The notes: a model not told the origin generated them from the sequence alone. A stretch of DNA of 27,141 nt from JBBQNY01 sp038221545 (GCA_038221545.1 JBBRIE010000013.1:1-27141); one strand, 5' to 3'; counted from the stretch's first letter, positions 15,806 through 23,750 are shown. Numbers and translations: made by a program.

Positions 15806-16168
15806 GGTTTCGATCAGGGCGTGCGGGACCCGGATTTTGCCACGCCCCGGGTCGGCCGCCCGTCCGCAGCCCCCGAAAGCCGCCGCCAGTCACTGCAGGA
15901 GCGACGCGGACCGCGACTGCAATCCCGAATCCGCGCCCAGGGCGCCGTTGATGAGGACCGACTGGGAGAGATCGATCGCGACGCGCGTCGCTGCTGCCGG
16001 TTCGGGGTGGCGCCAAAGGTCGCACCTGCAGGCCCGGAGCGGCGCCCGGCGTGGCGGGGGACCCCCGGGTGACGGCTGTCATGCCGGATCGGTGACGAAA
16101 GGCGGGGTGACGATGGCAGCATTGCCGGTCAGACTTGCGACCTCGATGCAGCCCGACGCGCCCATGCA
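15806..16168. other. Divergent intergenic stretch with a diverged REP pair
   Basis: These 363 bases lie between the FAH-family gene (minus) and the adaptor gene (plus), so they must hold two divergent promoters. No clear promoter hexamers were found. The middle holds the inverted REP-like pair at 15895-15997. Open frames here are GC-driven and show no recognisable protein. Confidence 0.55.
15895..15997. repeat. Inverted pair of REP-like units, second type
   Basis: The left unit (15895-15920) starts GCAGGAGCGACGCGGACCGC. The right unit (15974-15997), read on the minus strand, is GCAGCAGCGACGCGCGTCGC followed by GATC. The two agree over most of their length and face each other around 53 bases. 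The type resembles the unit at 11177-11200 rather than elements A-C. Confidence 0.55.
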
Positions 16169-17428
16169 ATGAACGATTCCTCCGACCTGCTCAAGGAACT
16201 GCGCATCGACCGGAGCGCCCGCGCCCAGGCGGCGCCAACTGCCCGCCTGGCGGGCTGGATCGCAGGCGTGGTCGTCATGATCGCGCTGGCCGCGGCCGCG
16301 ATCTGGTGGTTCGCCGGTCGCGGCGGCGTCGAGGTGCGCACCGCACCCGTGGTCGCGACCGCAACCAGCGGCGCGGGCGGCGCCAACTCCGTGCTCGACG
16401 CCACCGGCTACGTGACGGCACGCCGCCAGGCCACGGTGTCGGCCAAGATCACCGGCAAGGTCTCGGAGTTGCTGATCGAGGAAGGCCAGCGCGTCGAGGA
16501 AGGCCAGGTGCTTGCGCGCCTCGAGCCGATCGACGCCGAGGCACAGCGCAACCTGTCGCAATCGCAGCTCGCCGCCGCGCGCAGCGAGATAGCGCGCGTG
16601 CAGGTCCAATTGGCACTGGCCGAGAAGAACCTGCGCCGGCAGCGCGAGATGCGCTCGCGCAAGCTTGTCGCGCAGGCGACGCTCGACCAGGCGGAATCGG
16701 AGCGCGATGCGCTGCGCGCGACGGTCACCAGCGCGCAGCGCAACGCCGAAGTGGCCGCGGACAGCCTCAAGCTTTCCGACATCGGCGTCGACAACACGGT
16801 GGTGCGCGCGCCGTTCGCTGGCGTCATAGTCGCCAAGGCTGCACAGGAAGGCGAGATCGTGTCGCCGATCTCCGGCGGCGGCGGTTTCACGCGCACCGGC
16901 ATCGGCACGCTGGTCGACATGGAGTCACTCGAGGTCCAGGTCGACGTCAACGAGGCATACATCGGTCGCGTCAAGCCGAAAATGCCGGTCGAGGCCGTGC
17001 TCAATGCCTATCCCGAATGGAAGATTCCCGCCGAAGTCATTGCCATCGTGCCAACCGCCGACCGCGGCAAGGCGACGGTGAAGGTGCGCATCGCACTGCT
17101 CGAAAAGGACCCGCGTATCGTCCCCGAGATGGGCGTCAAGGTCAGTTTCCTCGAAACCGCACCGCCGCCCGGCGCGGCCGCTGCGCGTCCGCGCAGCAAG
17201 CGGGTGCCCGAGGCGGCGATCGTGGAGCGCGATGGCAAGGAAGTGGCATTCGTCGTCGAAGACGGCGTTGCACGCCAGCGCGAGGTGAGCCTCGGTCGCA
17301 CCGTGGGTGACGAACGCGAAGTGCAGGACGGCCTCGACGCTGGCGACGAGGTCGTGCTGTCGCCCACCGAAGCCCTGCAGGATGGCGCGCGCGTGCGCGT
17401 CGCCAACGCAGCCGAGGCCGCCGAGTAG
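16169..17428 (+). CDS. ABC exporter membrane-fusion (adaptor) protein, MacA/HlyD type
   Basis: The protein has 419 residues. A single membrane segment (about 27-49) anchors it in the inner membrane, with the rest in the periplasm. The first lipoyl half-motif (ATVSAKITGKVSELLIEEG, about 89-107) is followed by a coiled-coil hairpin rich in Gln, Arg and Ala (about 125-200), then the second lipoyl half (VRAPFAGVIVAKAAQEG) and beta-barrel regions to the C terminus. This is the layout of adaptors that link an inner-membrane exporter to a TolC-type channel. The gene leads a run with an ATPase and two permeases, so it is the MacA-like part of that exporter. No outer-membrane channel gene is present; a housekeeping TolC would be needed. 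The start has no strong ribosome site. Confidence 0.92.
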   Translation: MNDSSDLLKELRIDRSARAQAAPTARLAGWIAGVVVMIALAAAAIWWFAGRGGVEVRTAPVVATATSGAGGANSVLDATGYVTARRQATVSAKITGKVSELLIEEGQRVEEGQVLARLEPIDAEAQRNLSQSQLAAARSEIARVQVQLALAEKNLRRQREMRSRKLVAQATLDQAESERDALRATVTSAQRNAEVAADSLKLSDIGVDNTVVRAPFAGVIVAKAAQEGEIVSPISGGGGFTRTGIGTLVDMESLEVQVDVNEAYIGRVKPKMPVEAVLNAYPEWKIPAEVIAIVPTADRGKATVKVRIALLEKDPRIVPEMGVKVSFLETAPPPGAAAARPRSKRVPEAAIVERDGKEVAFVVEDGVARQREVSLGRTVGDEREVQDGLDAGDEVVLSPTEALQDGARVRVANAAEAAE

Positions 17429-17462
17429 GTCCATGGCCGCGAATTCACAAGCACTGCTGTTC

Positions 17463-17489
17463 CCTTCTCCCCGCAATGCGGGGAGAAGG
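17463..17489. repeat. Perfect 12-bp hairpin between adaptor and ATPase genes
   Basis: CCTTCTCCCCGC (17463-17474) and GCGGGGAGAAGG (17478-17489) form a perfect stem with loop AAT. No T-run follows, so it is not a classical terminator. It lies inside the presumed operon, 36 bases before the ATPase start. It may set the stoichiometry of the products by partial stopping or by protecting mRNA ends. Similar strings are dispersed repeats in Xanthomonadaceae, as I recall. Confidence 0.75.
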
Positions 17490-17524
17490 ATCCGCTGTCA
17501 GACCGGAACGAGAGGTAATCCCAG

Positions 17525-18223
17525 ATGTCATCGCTAGTCAGCCTGCGCAAACTCACCAAGACCTACACGCGCGGCCCGGAGACGATCCAGGTGCTGCACG
17601 GCATCGACCTCGACATCGCCAAGGGCGATTTCATCGCGCTGATGGGTCCGTCGGGCTCCGGCAAGACCACGCTGCTCAACCTCATCGGCGGACTCGATTC
17701 CCCGACCTCGGGTGAGATTGAAGTCGGTGGCGAACGCATCGACCGCCTCAGCTCGGGCCAGCTCGCCAACTGGCGCAGCAACCACGTGGGCTTCGTGTTC
17801 CAGTTCTACAACCTGATGCCCATGCTCACCGCCCAGAGAAACGTCGAGCTGCCGCTGCTGCTCACGTCGCTCGGCGGCGCGCAGCGCAAGCGCAACGCCG
17901 AGATCGCACTGGAACTGGTCGGGCTGAAGGACCGCGGCAAGCACCGCCCGGCGGAGCTGTCCGGCGGCCAGCAGCAACGCGTGGCGATCGCGCGCGCAAT
18001 CGTTTCCGATCCGACCTTGCTGATCTGCGACGAACCCACCGGCGATCTCGACCGTCATTCCGCTGAGGAAATCCTGTCGCTGCTGCAGACCCTCAATCGT
18101 GAGCACGGCAAGACCATCATCATGGTCACGCACGACCCGAAGGCCGCGGAATACGCCACGCACACGATCCACCTCGACAAGGGTGAGCTCGCCGAAGACG
18201 CGACCGACCTGGCGGCGCATTGA
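17525..18223 (+). CDS. ABC transporter ATP-binding protein, MacB/LolD type
   Basis: The protein has 232 residues, one nucleotide-binding domain, with no membrane part. Motifs are Walker A GPSGSGKTT (41-49, Lys47), Q-loop Gln92, signature LSGGQ (145-149), Walker B LLICDE with Asp169 and catalytic Glu170, D-loop GDLD, and switch His203 (VTHD). All are intact, so the protein should hydrolyse ATP. The sequence is of the MacB/LolD/FtsE group, which drives mechanotransmission-type exporters rather than importers. AGAGG lies nine bases before the ATG. Upstream is the adaptor gene (96-base gap with a hairpin), and downstream are two FtsX/MacB-like permeases that should form the membrane dimer. Confidence 0.95.
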   Translation: MSSLVSLRKLTKTYTRGPETIQVLHGIDLDIAKGDFIALMGPSGSGKTTLLNLIGGLDSPTSGEIEVGGERIDRLSSGQLANWRSNHVGFVFQFYNLMPMLTAQRNVELPLLLTSLGGAQRKRNAEIALELVGLKDRGKHRPAELSGGQQQRVAIARAIVSDPTLLICDEPTGDLDRHSAEEILSLLQTLNREHGKTIIMVTHDPKAAEYATHTIHLDKGELAEDATDLAAH

Positions 18224-18247
18224 TGCAGCAGGCAATTCCGCTCTTGT

Positions 18248-18270
18248 TTCGACAGGTTCGCCACGAACGG
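18248..18270. repeat. Short dispersed-repeat-like sequence with internal hairpin
   Basis: TTCGACAGGTTCGCCACGAA, followed by CGG, resembles the TTCGACAGGCTCAGCACGAACGG repeat common in many proteobacteria. GTTCG (18256-18260) and CGAAC (18264-18268) can pair. It sits in the 112-base gap between the ATPase and first permease genes. Confidence 0.4.
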
Positions 18271-18335
18271 AATGTCTTCCGCAACCACCCCCCACGAACC
18301 TTGCCCGCAGTGCCCTGGATTCGAAGGCCATCGCC

Positions 18336-19493
18336 ATGAAGTATTTCTCGTTGATCTGGGCCGCGTTGTTCCGCAGCAAGACGCGCACGCTGCTCACGCT
18401 GCTGTCGATTGTCGCGGCCTTCCTGCTGTTCGGCCTGCTCGACGCGGTGCGCGTCGCGTTCAATTCGAGCGCCGACGTGGCCGGCTACGCCCGCATGATC
18501 ACGTCTTCCAAACTCTCGATCACGCAAAGCCTGCCGGCGCGGCTGACGACGCAGATCGAGGCGGTGCCGGGCGTGAAGCAGGTGGTCTGGGGCAACTGGT
18601 TCGGCGGCATCTACAAGGAGTCGAGCGGATTCTTCCCGAATTTCTCGGTCAGCAATGGCTACTTCGCGATGTACCCCGAGTACATCATCGACCCGAAGCA
18701 GGTGAAAGCCTTCGAGGCGGAGCGCACGGGCGCCGTGGTCGGCGCGGCGCTGGCGAAGCGGCACGGCTGGAAGATCGGCGACGTCATTCCACTCCAGGCC
18801 ACGATCTTTCCCACCAAGGGCAGCAACAACTGGGCCTTCAAGCTCATGGGCATCTACGAGCTCAAGGACAAGAAACGCGCCGGCGAGGAGAACCAGCTGC
18901 TGTTCAACTGGAAATACTTCGACGAGGCCAACGATTACCTCAAGAGCCAGATCGGCTTCTACGTGGTCTCGCTCGACAATCCGGACCAGGCGGTGAAAGT
19001 CTCGCGGGCGATCGATGCCATCTCGGAAAACTCCGACCACGAGACCAAGACGCAGAGCGAGCAGGCCTTCAACCAGGCGTTCTTCAAGCAGTTCGCCGAC
19101 ATCGGCCTCATCGTCACCGCCATCATGGGCGCGGTGTTCTTCACGCTGCTGCTGCTCACCGGCAACACCATGTCGCAGGCGGTGCGCGAGCGCATCCCCG
19201 AGCTTGCGGTGCTGAAGACCATCGGCTTCTCCAACCGCGCGGTGCTGTGGCTGGTGCTCGGCGAGTCCATCCTGCTGGTGGTTCTCGGCGGCGCCATCGG
19301 TATCGGCATCGCGCAGTTGCTGGTGCCGATCATCAGCGCCACCAGCGGCGGCGCCATCGCGCTGTCGGCGGTGCCGGGCCTCACCTGGGCGCTCGGCTTC
19401 GGACTGATGCTCGTGATTGGCGTGGTCGTGGGCATCATGCCGGCGCTGCGCGCGATGCGGCTCAACATCGTCGATGCGCTGGCCGGGCGATGA
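18336..19493 (+). CDS. ABC transporter permease 1, FtsX/MacB type
   Basis: The protein has 385 residues. One membrane segment near the N terminus (about 18-40) is followed by a large periplasmic domain (about 45-265). Three C-terminal segments follow (about 268-290, 315-345 and 352-375). This four-segment layout is that of the FtsX/MacB superfamily. The C-terminal part shows the usual RERIPELAVLKTIGFSNRAV coupling helix and PALRAMRLNIVDAL. The periplasmic domain, with SSGFFPNFSVSNGYFAMYP, is less familiar and probably sets the substrate. The frame is open from 18099, but the ATG at 18336, with GAAGG nine bases before it, begins right at the cytoplasmic helix. It should pair with the next gene product as a heterodimer. 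Confidence 0.9.
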   Translation: MKYFSLIWAALFRSKTRTLLTLLSIVAAFLLFGLLDAVRVAFNSSADVAGYARMITSSKLSITQSLPARLTTQIEAVPGVKQVVWGNWFGGIYKESSGFFPNFSVSNGYFAMYPEYIIDPKQVKAFEAERTGAVVGAALAKRHGWKIGDVIPLQATIFPTKGSNNWAFKLMGIYELKDKKRAGEENQLLFNWKYFDEANDYLKSQIGFYVVSLDNPDQAVKVSRAIDAISENSDHETKTQSEQAFNQAFFKQFADIGLIVTAIMGAVFFTLLLLTGNTMSQAVRERIPELAVLKTIGFSNRAVLWLVLGESILLVVLGGAIGIGIAQLLVPIISATSGGAIALSAVPGLTWALGFGLMLVIGVVVGIMPALRAMRLNIVDALAGR

Positions 19494-19557
19494 ACACCCA
19501 TTCTGTTGAGCCGGAACACCGCGCACATGGGCACCACGTTGCAATGAGGACGGTTCG

Positions 19558-20874
19558 ATGAGTCGAATGAAGAAAGCGCTTGCGAATGTCGGCGTGGTGC
19601 TCGCCCTCGTCGCCGGTCTCGTGGCCTGGATATTCCTGCCCTGGTACGCGGTGCTCGGGCTCGCCGTGGCATTGTTCGCTTGGCTTTTCCTCAGCCGGCG
19701 CGGTCGCCAGGCGCTCGCGGTCGCGGGTGTCGGCATCGCCAGCCTGCCGCAGCGCTGGGGCTCGTCGATGGTGATCATCGTCGGCATCGCCGGTGTCGTC
19801 ACCGTGCTGGTCGCCATGCTCGCGATGGCCGAGGGGTTCTCGCAGACTCTAAAGGAGACCGGCAACACCGAGACAGCGATCGTGCTGCGCGGGGGTTCGC
19901 AGGCGGAAACCAACTCGGTGATCCTGCGCGACCAGGTGCCGTTGCTCGGAGGCCTGCCGGGCATCGCGCGTGCAGCGGACGGCAAGCCGCTGGTTTCGCC
20001 CGAACTCTCGCAGGTGGTCAACATGACCACGCGCAGCGACGGGCTCGATGCCAACGCGCAGTTGCGCGGCGTGGGCGCGCAGGCCTGGCTGCTGCGTCCG
20101 CAGGTCAAGGTCGTCGAAGGACGCAGGTTCACCCCGGGCCTGCGCGAACTGCTGGTGGGCAGGAAGGCGCAGCAGCAATACGTGGGCACCGAAGTCGGAA
20201 AAATGGTCGAGTTCGCGAACCAGCCGTGGACCGTGGTCGGCGTTTTCGAATCCGGCGACTCGCACGAGTCAGAGCTCTGGGCGGATGCGGAAGTCCTCGC
20301 GTCGACCTACAACCGCTCGGCCTTCCAGTCGGTCACGGTCAAGCTCGAAGGCAACAACGGCATCAAGGCGTTGAAGGCCGCGCTCGACGCTGATCCGCGC
20401 CTCAAACTCGACGCTTCGACCACGCGCGACTATTACGGCAAGCAGTCCGCAGGCCTCACCCAGGTCATCAAGGTGCTGGGCCTGGTGATCGGCACCATCA
20501 TGGCGATCGGCGCGATGTTCGGCGCGCTCAATACGATGTACGCCGCAGTCGCGGGCCGCGCGCGCGAAATCGCGACCCTGCGCGCGCTGGGGTTTCGCGG
20601 CCTGCCCGTGGTCACGGCAGTGATGCTCGAAACCATGCTGCTCGCGCTGCTCGGTGGCCTCCTCGGCGCGGCGCTCGCGTGGATCATCTTCAACGGCTAC
20701 ACCGTGTCCACGCTCAGCGCGAATTTCAGCCAGGTCGTGTTCCAGTTCCGCGTGTCCCCGGAGCTGCTCTGGAGCGGCATCAAGTGGGCGCTCGGCATCG
20801 GCCTCGTCGGCGGCCTGTTCCCTGCACTGCGCGCCGCGACCTTGCCCGTAACCACTGCGCTGCGCGCCTCGTAA
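19558..20874 (+). CDS. ABC transporter permease 2, FtsX/MacB type with extra N-terminal helices
   Basis: The protein has 438 residues and the FtsX/MacB layout. A membrane segment at about 70-92 is followed by a periplasmic domain (about 95-290) and three C-terminal segments. The conserved coupling stretch GRAREIATLRALGFRG and a terminal PALRAATLPVTTALRAS are present. Unlike permease 1 it has an additional hydrophobic pair before the core (about 10-45), not usual in MacB-type proteins. The periplasmic domain differs clearly from that of permease 1, so the two are paralogous halves, not a recent duplication. GAGG lies eight bases before the ATG. The 64-base gap to the previous gene supports one operon. 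Confidence 0.9.
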   Translation: MSRMKKALANVGVVLALVAGLVAWIFLPWYAVLGLAVALFAWLFLSRRGRQALAVAGVGIASLPQRWGSSMVIIVGIAGVVTVLVAMLAMAEGFSQTLKETGNTETAIVLRGGSQAETNSVILRDQVPLLGGLPGIARAADGKPLVSPELSQVVNMTTRSDGLDANAQLRGVGAQAWLLRPQVKVVEGRRFTPGLRELLVGRKAQQQYVGTEVGKMVEFANQPWTVVGVFESGDSHESELWADAEVLASTYNRSAFQSVTVKLEGNNGIKALKAALDADPRLKLDASTTRDYYGKQSAGLTQVIKVLGLVIGTIMAIGAMFGALNTMYAAVAGRAREIATLRALGFRGLPVVTAVMLETMLLALLGGLLGAALAWIIFNGYTVSTLSANFSQVVFQFRVSPELLWSGIKWALGIGLVGGLFPALRAATLPVTTALRAS

Positions 20875-20922
20875 ACCCATGCGCGCACGCCGGGTCGAAG
20901 GGCCCGCGAGCCGCGACTCGCG

Positions 20923-21816
20923 ATGAGCTTCGGTGCCGGCCTCGCGGTCTGGGCCGCCGCGACGGCTCTGGTCGCCGCGCTTGGCGGTGACCGCAGCCGC
21001 GCACGGGCGGGACTCGCCCTCGCCTGCGCGTTGCTGGTACTGCCGTTCGTGCTGGCCGGCGAGCCAATGCTGCGCGCGCTGGTCGCCTATCTGGCGGTGG
21101 TGACGCTGGCCGCCGCAGTAGACTTCGCAGCAGCGCGCACGCATCCACGCTTCGCGGGACGCCTGTTGCACGTGCTGGCGCTGCCCGTGCTTGTCGACAC
21201 GTTTACCGCGAAGTCCGTCCCGCGAACGTTCGACGCGCGTTCCGCGATCCGCACCGTGGTCGCCCTCGGCGTCGGTGCCGGCGCGATGCTGGCGTGGCGC
21301 GAAGTGGCCAGTTGGCCACAGGCAACGCGAGCTATTGCATGGAACCTCGCCGCCGTGGTCCTCGTGCTTGTGGTGGCTGAACTCATGACTTCGGTCGTGC
21401 GCGTCGTTACCGCCCCTTTCGGCATCTCGCTGCAGCCCGTCCATGACCGCCCGCACCTCGCGCGCACGGTCAGCGAGTTCTGGAGCAAGCGCTGGAACCT
21501 CATGACCGGCAGCTGGCTGCGCAAGTACTGCTTCCTGTCGCTCGTGCGGCATGGGCCCTTGCTCGCGATCCTCGCCACCTTCGCCGTCAGCGCCGCGATG
21601 CACGTCTATCTCATTCTCGTACCCGGCGACGCCTGGTCGTGGCTCATGTGGGCCGCGTTTTTCATGGTGCAGCCGCTGCTCCTCGTCGCCGAACGCAAAC
21701 TCCACGTGCGCCACTGGCCGCCCTTCGCTGGACGCGCATGGACCATCGGCACGCTCGCCTTGCTGTCTCCATTGCTCTTCGTCCCGATCCTCAGGCTGGT
21801 CGACGTCTCCCATTGA
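20923..21816 (+). CDS. Integral membrane protein with wax-synthase/MBOAT-like motifs, possible acyltransferase
   Basis: The protein has 297 residues with about seven or eight membrane segments. Residues 185-192 read EFWSKRWN, close to the SLREFWGRRWH-type motif of membrane-bound wax ester synthase-like acyltransferases. His227 in SAAMHVY sits where these proteins carry the catalytic histidine. This suggests transfer of an acyl chain to an alcohol inside the membrane. The match is by eye on two motifs, so the acceptor and donor are unknown. It follows permease 2 with a 48-base gap, and an exported hydrolase gene comes next. It may make or modify the lipid handled by the exporter. No clear ribosome site precedes the ATG; it is the first available start in this frame. 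Confidence 0.7.
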   Translation: MSFGAGLAVWAAATALVAALGGDRSRARAGLALACALLVLPFVLAGEPMLRALVAYLAVVTLAAAVDFAAARTHPRFAGRLLHVLALPVLVDTFTAKSVPRTFDARSAIRTVVALGVGAGAMLAWREVASWPQATRAIAWNLAAVVLVLVVAELMTSVVRVVTAPFGISLQPVHDRPHLARTVSEFWSKRWNLMTGSWLRKYCFLSLVRHGPLLAILATFAVSAAMHVYLILVPGDAWSWLMWAAFFMVQPLLLVAERKLHVRHWPPFAGRAWTIGTLALLSPLLFVPILRLVDVSH

Positions 21817-22030
21817 TCCGCGTGCGATCAAGTCGGGGGCGAGGAGCCCGAACTCCCAAGAACCGCCCTCTTTTCCATTGACCATGAGCGCTCGCCGGGT
21901 TCGGGTCCGCTCGACGAGGGGCGCCATCGGCGCCCGGCCGATGACCGGAGAGGGACCCTGCTTGCACCGGACATGATTTCACCGTGTCGCTGCCGCTGCG
22001 AGCCATTCGACAAAACGGCATGATGCCGCG
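21817..22030. other. Structured intergenic region upstream of the exported hydrolase gene
   Basis: The 214 bases contain nested complementary segments. GGGCGCC (21919-21925) and GGCGCCC (21929-21935) form a tight hairpin with loop ATC, enclosed by GGGTCC (21903-21908) and GGACCC (21953-21958). An alternative pairing joins the segment near 21847-21856 with 21897-21907. No gene is seen. It could be a leader of the downstream gene, a small RNA or a dispersed repeat; no known riboswitch class was recognised. Confidence 0.4.
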
Positions 22031-23251
22031 ATGCCGATTTCCATCATCCGGTCGATGCGTTACGCGCCAGCTAGGCAGGCGACAGCCTTCCTGGTGTTCC
22101 TGGTCTCCGCAATGCACGCCCAGGCTCAATCCACGACGCCGCAATCCGACCCGCTCGTCGATCGCATCCTGCAGCCGCCGCTGCGCAGCATGCCGCGCAT
22201 CGAACGCGCGTGGGACGCGCTGTTGCCGCGCATCGGCTCGCGCCACGAAACCGTGCTGACCGAAGACGGCGTGCGCATCGCCTACACCGTGATAGAGCCG
22301 GGCGCGTTCGCACTGCGCCCGCGCCTCGCTTTCAGCCGCGAAACCTGGGATTTCGACGTGGTGCTCGAGCCCAAAGCCCGGGGATCGCGTGCGCCGCGCG
22401 TGGTGGGGACCGTCGTGGCAACGCATGGCTGGGGCCTCGACGCGCGCAGCGTGCTGCCGTGGGCCGTGATCTTCGGCCAGCGCGGCTACCGCACCGTGCT
22501 CGTCGACCTGCGCGGACATGGCCGCTCCGGTTCTTCGCCCATCACCTTCGGCCACCGCGAAGCGCTCGACCTTGCCGCCGTGATCAGCAACCTGCGCAAG
22601 CAGGAGCGCGTGCGCGAACCGCTCGCGTTGTTCGGTGTGTCCTATGGCGCGGTCGCCGCAATCCACACCGCAGCCGATCCCGCAGCCGGCGTCGACGCGC
22701 TGATCGCGATGGAACCCTTCACCAACGCCGGCGATGCCATCCGCCGCATGGGCGGCTTCGCGAAGGAGGGCGGCAGCGGCAGCTGGCGAAAGCGACTCGC
22801 CGCATGGTGGGCGCGCACGAAGATCTCGAGCGACGACTTCGAACGCGCCCTCGACCGCGCGTCCCGCACCATCGGCACCGACCTGCGCACCCACGACACC
22901 GCGCTGTTCCTCGCGCGCGTACCCGTCTGCACGCTGCTCCTCCAGGGCGGCGCCGACACTCTCGTGGACGTGAGCAAGGTGCGCGCCATGGCGCGCGCAA
23001 GCCGAGCGCGCGTCGTCTACGCGGAAGCCCCCAAGGAGGGCCACCTCACCCTGCCCGCGCGCTTCGATTGGCTGGGCGAACCCGTCGCCGACTGGCTCGA
23101 CGCAGCGCTGTCCGTGGCCAGTTCGAACCGCGCGGAGACAACGCCGGTCGTTGACGACTGCCCGTCGCTTCGAGCCGTCGCCGATACCCGCAGGACGCAG
23201 GCGCTCGTCGTCGGCCTGCGCCGGGGAAGTGTCGACCCGTCGCCGGAATGA
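22031..23251 (+). CDS. Exported alpha/beta-hydrolase
   Basis: The protein has 406 residues with a signal peptide ending near AQAQS (about residue 33). The hydrolase fold shows the oxyanion region ATHGWGLDARS, nucleophile Ser204 in GVSYG, acid Asp309 in GGADTLV and His338 in EGHLTL. The triad is complete and correctly spaced. Between the nucleophile and acid lies a lid-like stretch (about 235-280) rich in charged residues. Substrates could be esters, lipids or thioesters; nothing in the sequence decides. It follows the wax-synthase-like gene in the same direction after a structured 214-base gap, so it may have its own promoter. ATG 22055 (residue 9) is a possible alternative start with an equally good signal peptide. 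Confidence 0.88.
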   Translation: MPISIIRSMRYAPARQATAFLVFLVSAMHAQAQSTTPQSDPLVDRILQPPLRSMPRIERAWDALLPRIGSRHETVLTEDGVRIAYTVIEPGAFALRPRLAFSRETWDFDVVLEPKARGSRAPRVVGTVVATHGWGLDARSVLPWAVIFGQRGYRTVLVDLRGHGRSGSSPITFGHREALDLAAVISNLRKQERVREPLALFGVSYGAVAAIHTAADPAAGVDALIAMEPFTNAGDAIRRMGGFAKEGGSGSWRKRLAAWWARTKISSDDFERALDRASRTIGTDLRTHDTALFLARVPVCTLLLQGGADTLVDVSKVRAMARASRARVVYAEAPKEGHLTLPARFDWLGEPVADWLDAALSVASSNRAETTPVVDDCPSLRAVADTRRTQALVVGLRRGSVDPSPE

Positions 23252-23333
23252 TGCAGCCGTCAATCGCGGCCGGCACTTCTGCGATCATTCCCGTCAATAG
23301 CCGTCCATCGCGTTCATCCATTCGGAGGTTCAA

Positions 23334-23720
23334 ATGGCCAGGCGAATGCTCGCGACCTCCAGCACCGTTTGCGCGTTTCTGTTGATGTCCGTCCAGGCTC
23401 ACGCAGCCGACCCGGCTTTCTGGATGGCCGGGTTCTGGGGCGCGACTTCGGACGAGGACAATTCGCCACTCGACGTCATGGAGTTCCGGAAGAACGGTAC
23501 ATGGGCGAACTACGGGCACAAATGCAGCCGCTATTCGGAATCGCGGTTCCACGTGTTCGAGGGCGACATCTACGTCAAGCTCGAGCATCCCAAGGGCCCC
23601 ATCGCCATCGTGTTCCATCCGAACTTCGGCAAGAGCAAGCTCACGTACACGTCGCCGCGCACCCGCAACAATGCCGTCTACGAACGCCTCACGGAAAATC
23701 CCTGCAGGAACCAGGGTTGA
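23334..23720 (+). CDS. Small secreted protein of unknown function
   Basis: The protein has 128 residues. A signal peptide ends in AHA-AD (about residue 24), leaving about 104 mature residues. The mature part holds two cysteines (GHKCSRYS and ENPCRNQG) that could form one disulfide. It is rich in aromatic residues and Asn/Gly (FWMAGFWGATSDEDN, GTWANYG), as in small beta-sheet proteins. No family was recognised. The start is firm: GGAGG lies five bases before the ATG. It stands alone, 82 bases after the hydrolase gene and convergent with the threonine-aldolase-like gene. The protein could be periplasmic or released; function is unknown. Confidence 0.85.
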   Translation: MARRMLATSSTVCAFLLMSVQAHAADPAFWMAGFWGATSDEDNSPLDVMEFRKNGTWANYGHKCSRYSESRFHVFEGDIYVKLEHPKGPIAIVFHPNFGKSKLTYTSPRTRNNAVYERLTENPCRNQG

Positions 23721-23750
23721 CCCTGCAACGGAAAACGGCGCCGGTGGCGA

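Noticed and set aside
17463..17489. Rho-independent terminator between the adaptor and ATPase genes
   Set aside because: The stem is strong but is followed by GATCC, not a T-run, and the genes on both sides belong to one exporter.
18126..20189. Long minus-strand open frame opposite the permease genes
   Set aside because: Hydrophilic, Arg/His/Asp-rich composition without domains, while the plus frames encode clear FtsX/MacB permeases.
21890..21960. tRNA-like GGTTCGGGTCC segment between the acyltransferase-like and hydrolase genes
   Set aside because: It looks like a T-loop at first, but no acceptor stem, anticodon arm or D-loop can be laid out at tRNA spacing.
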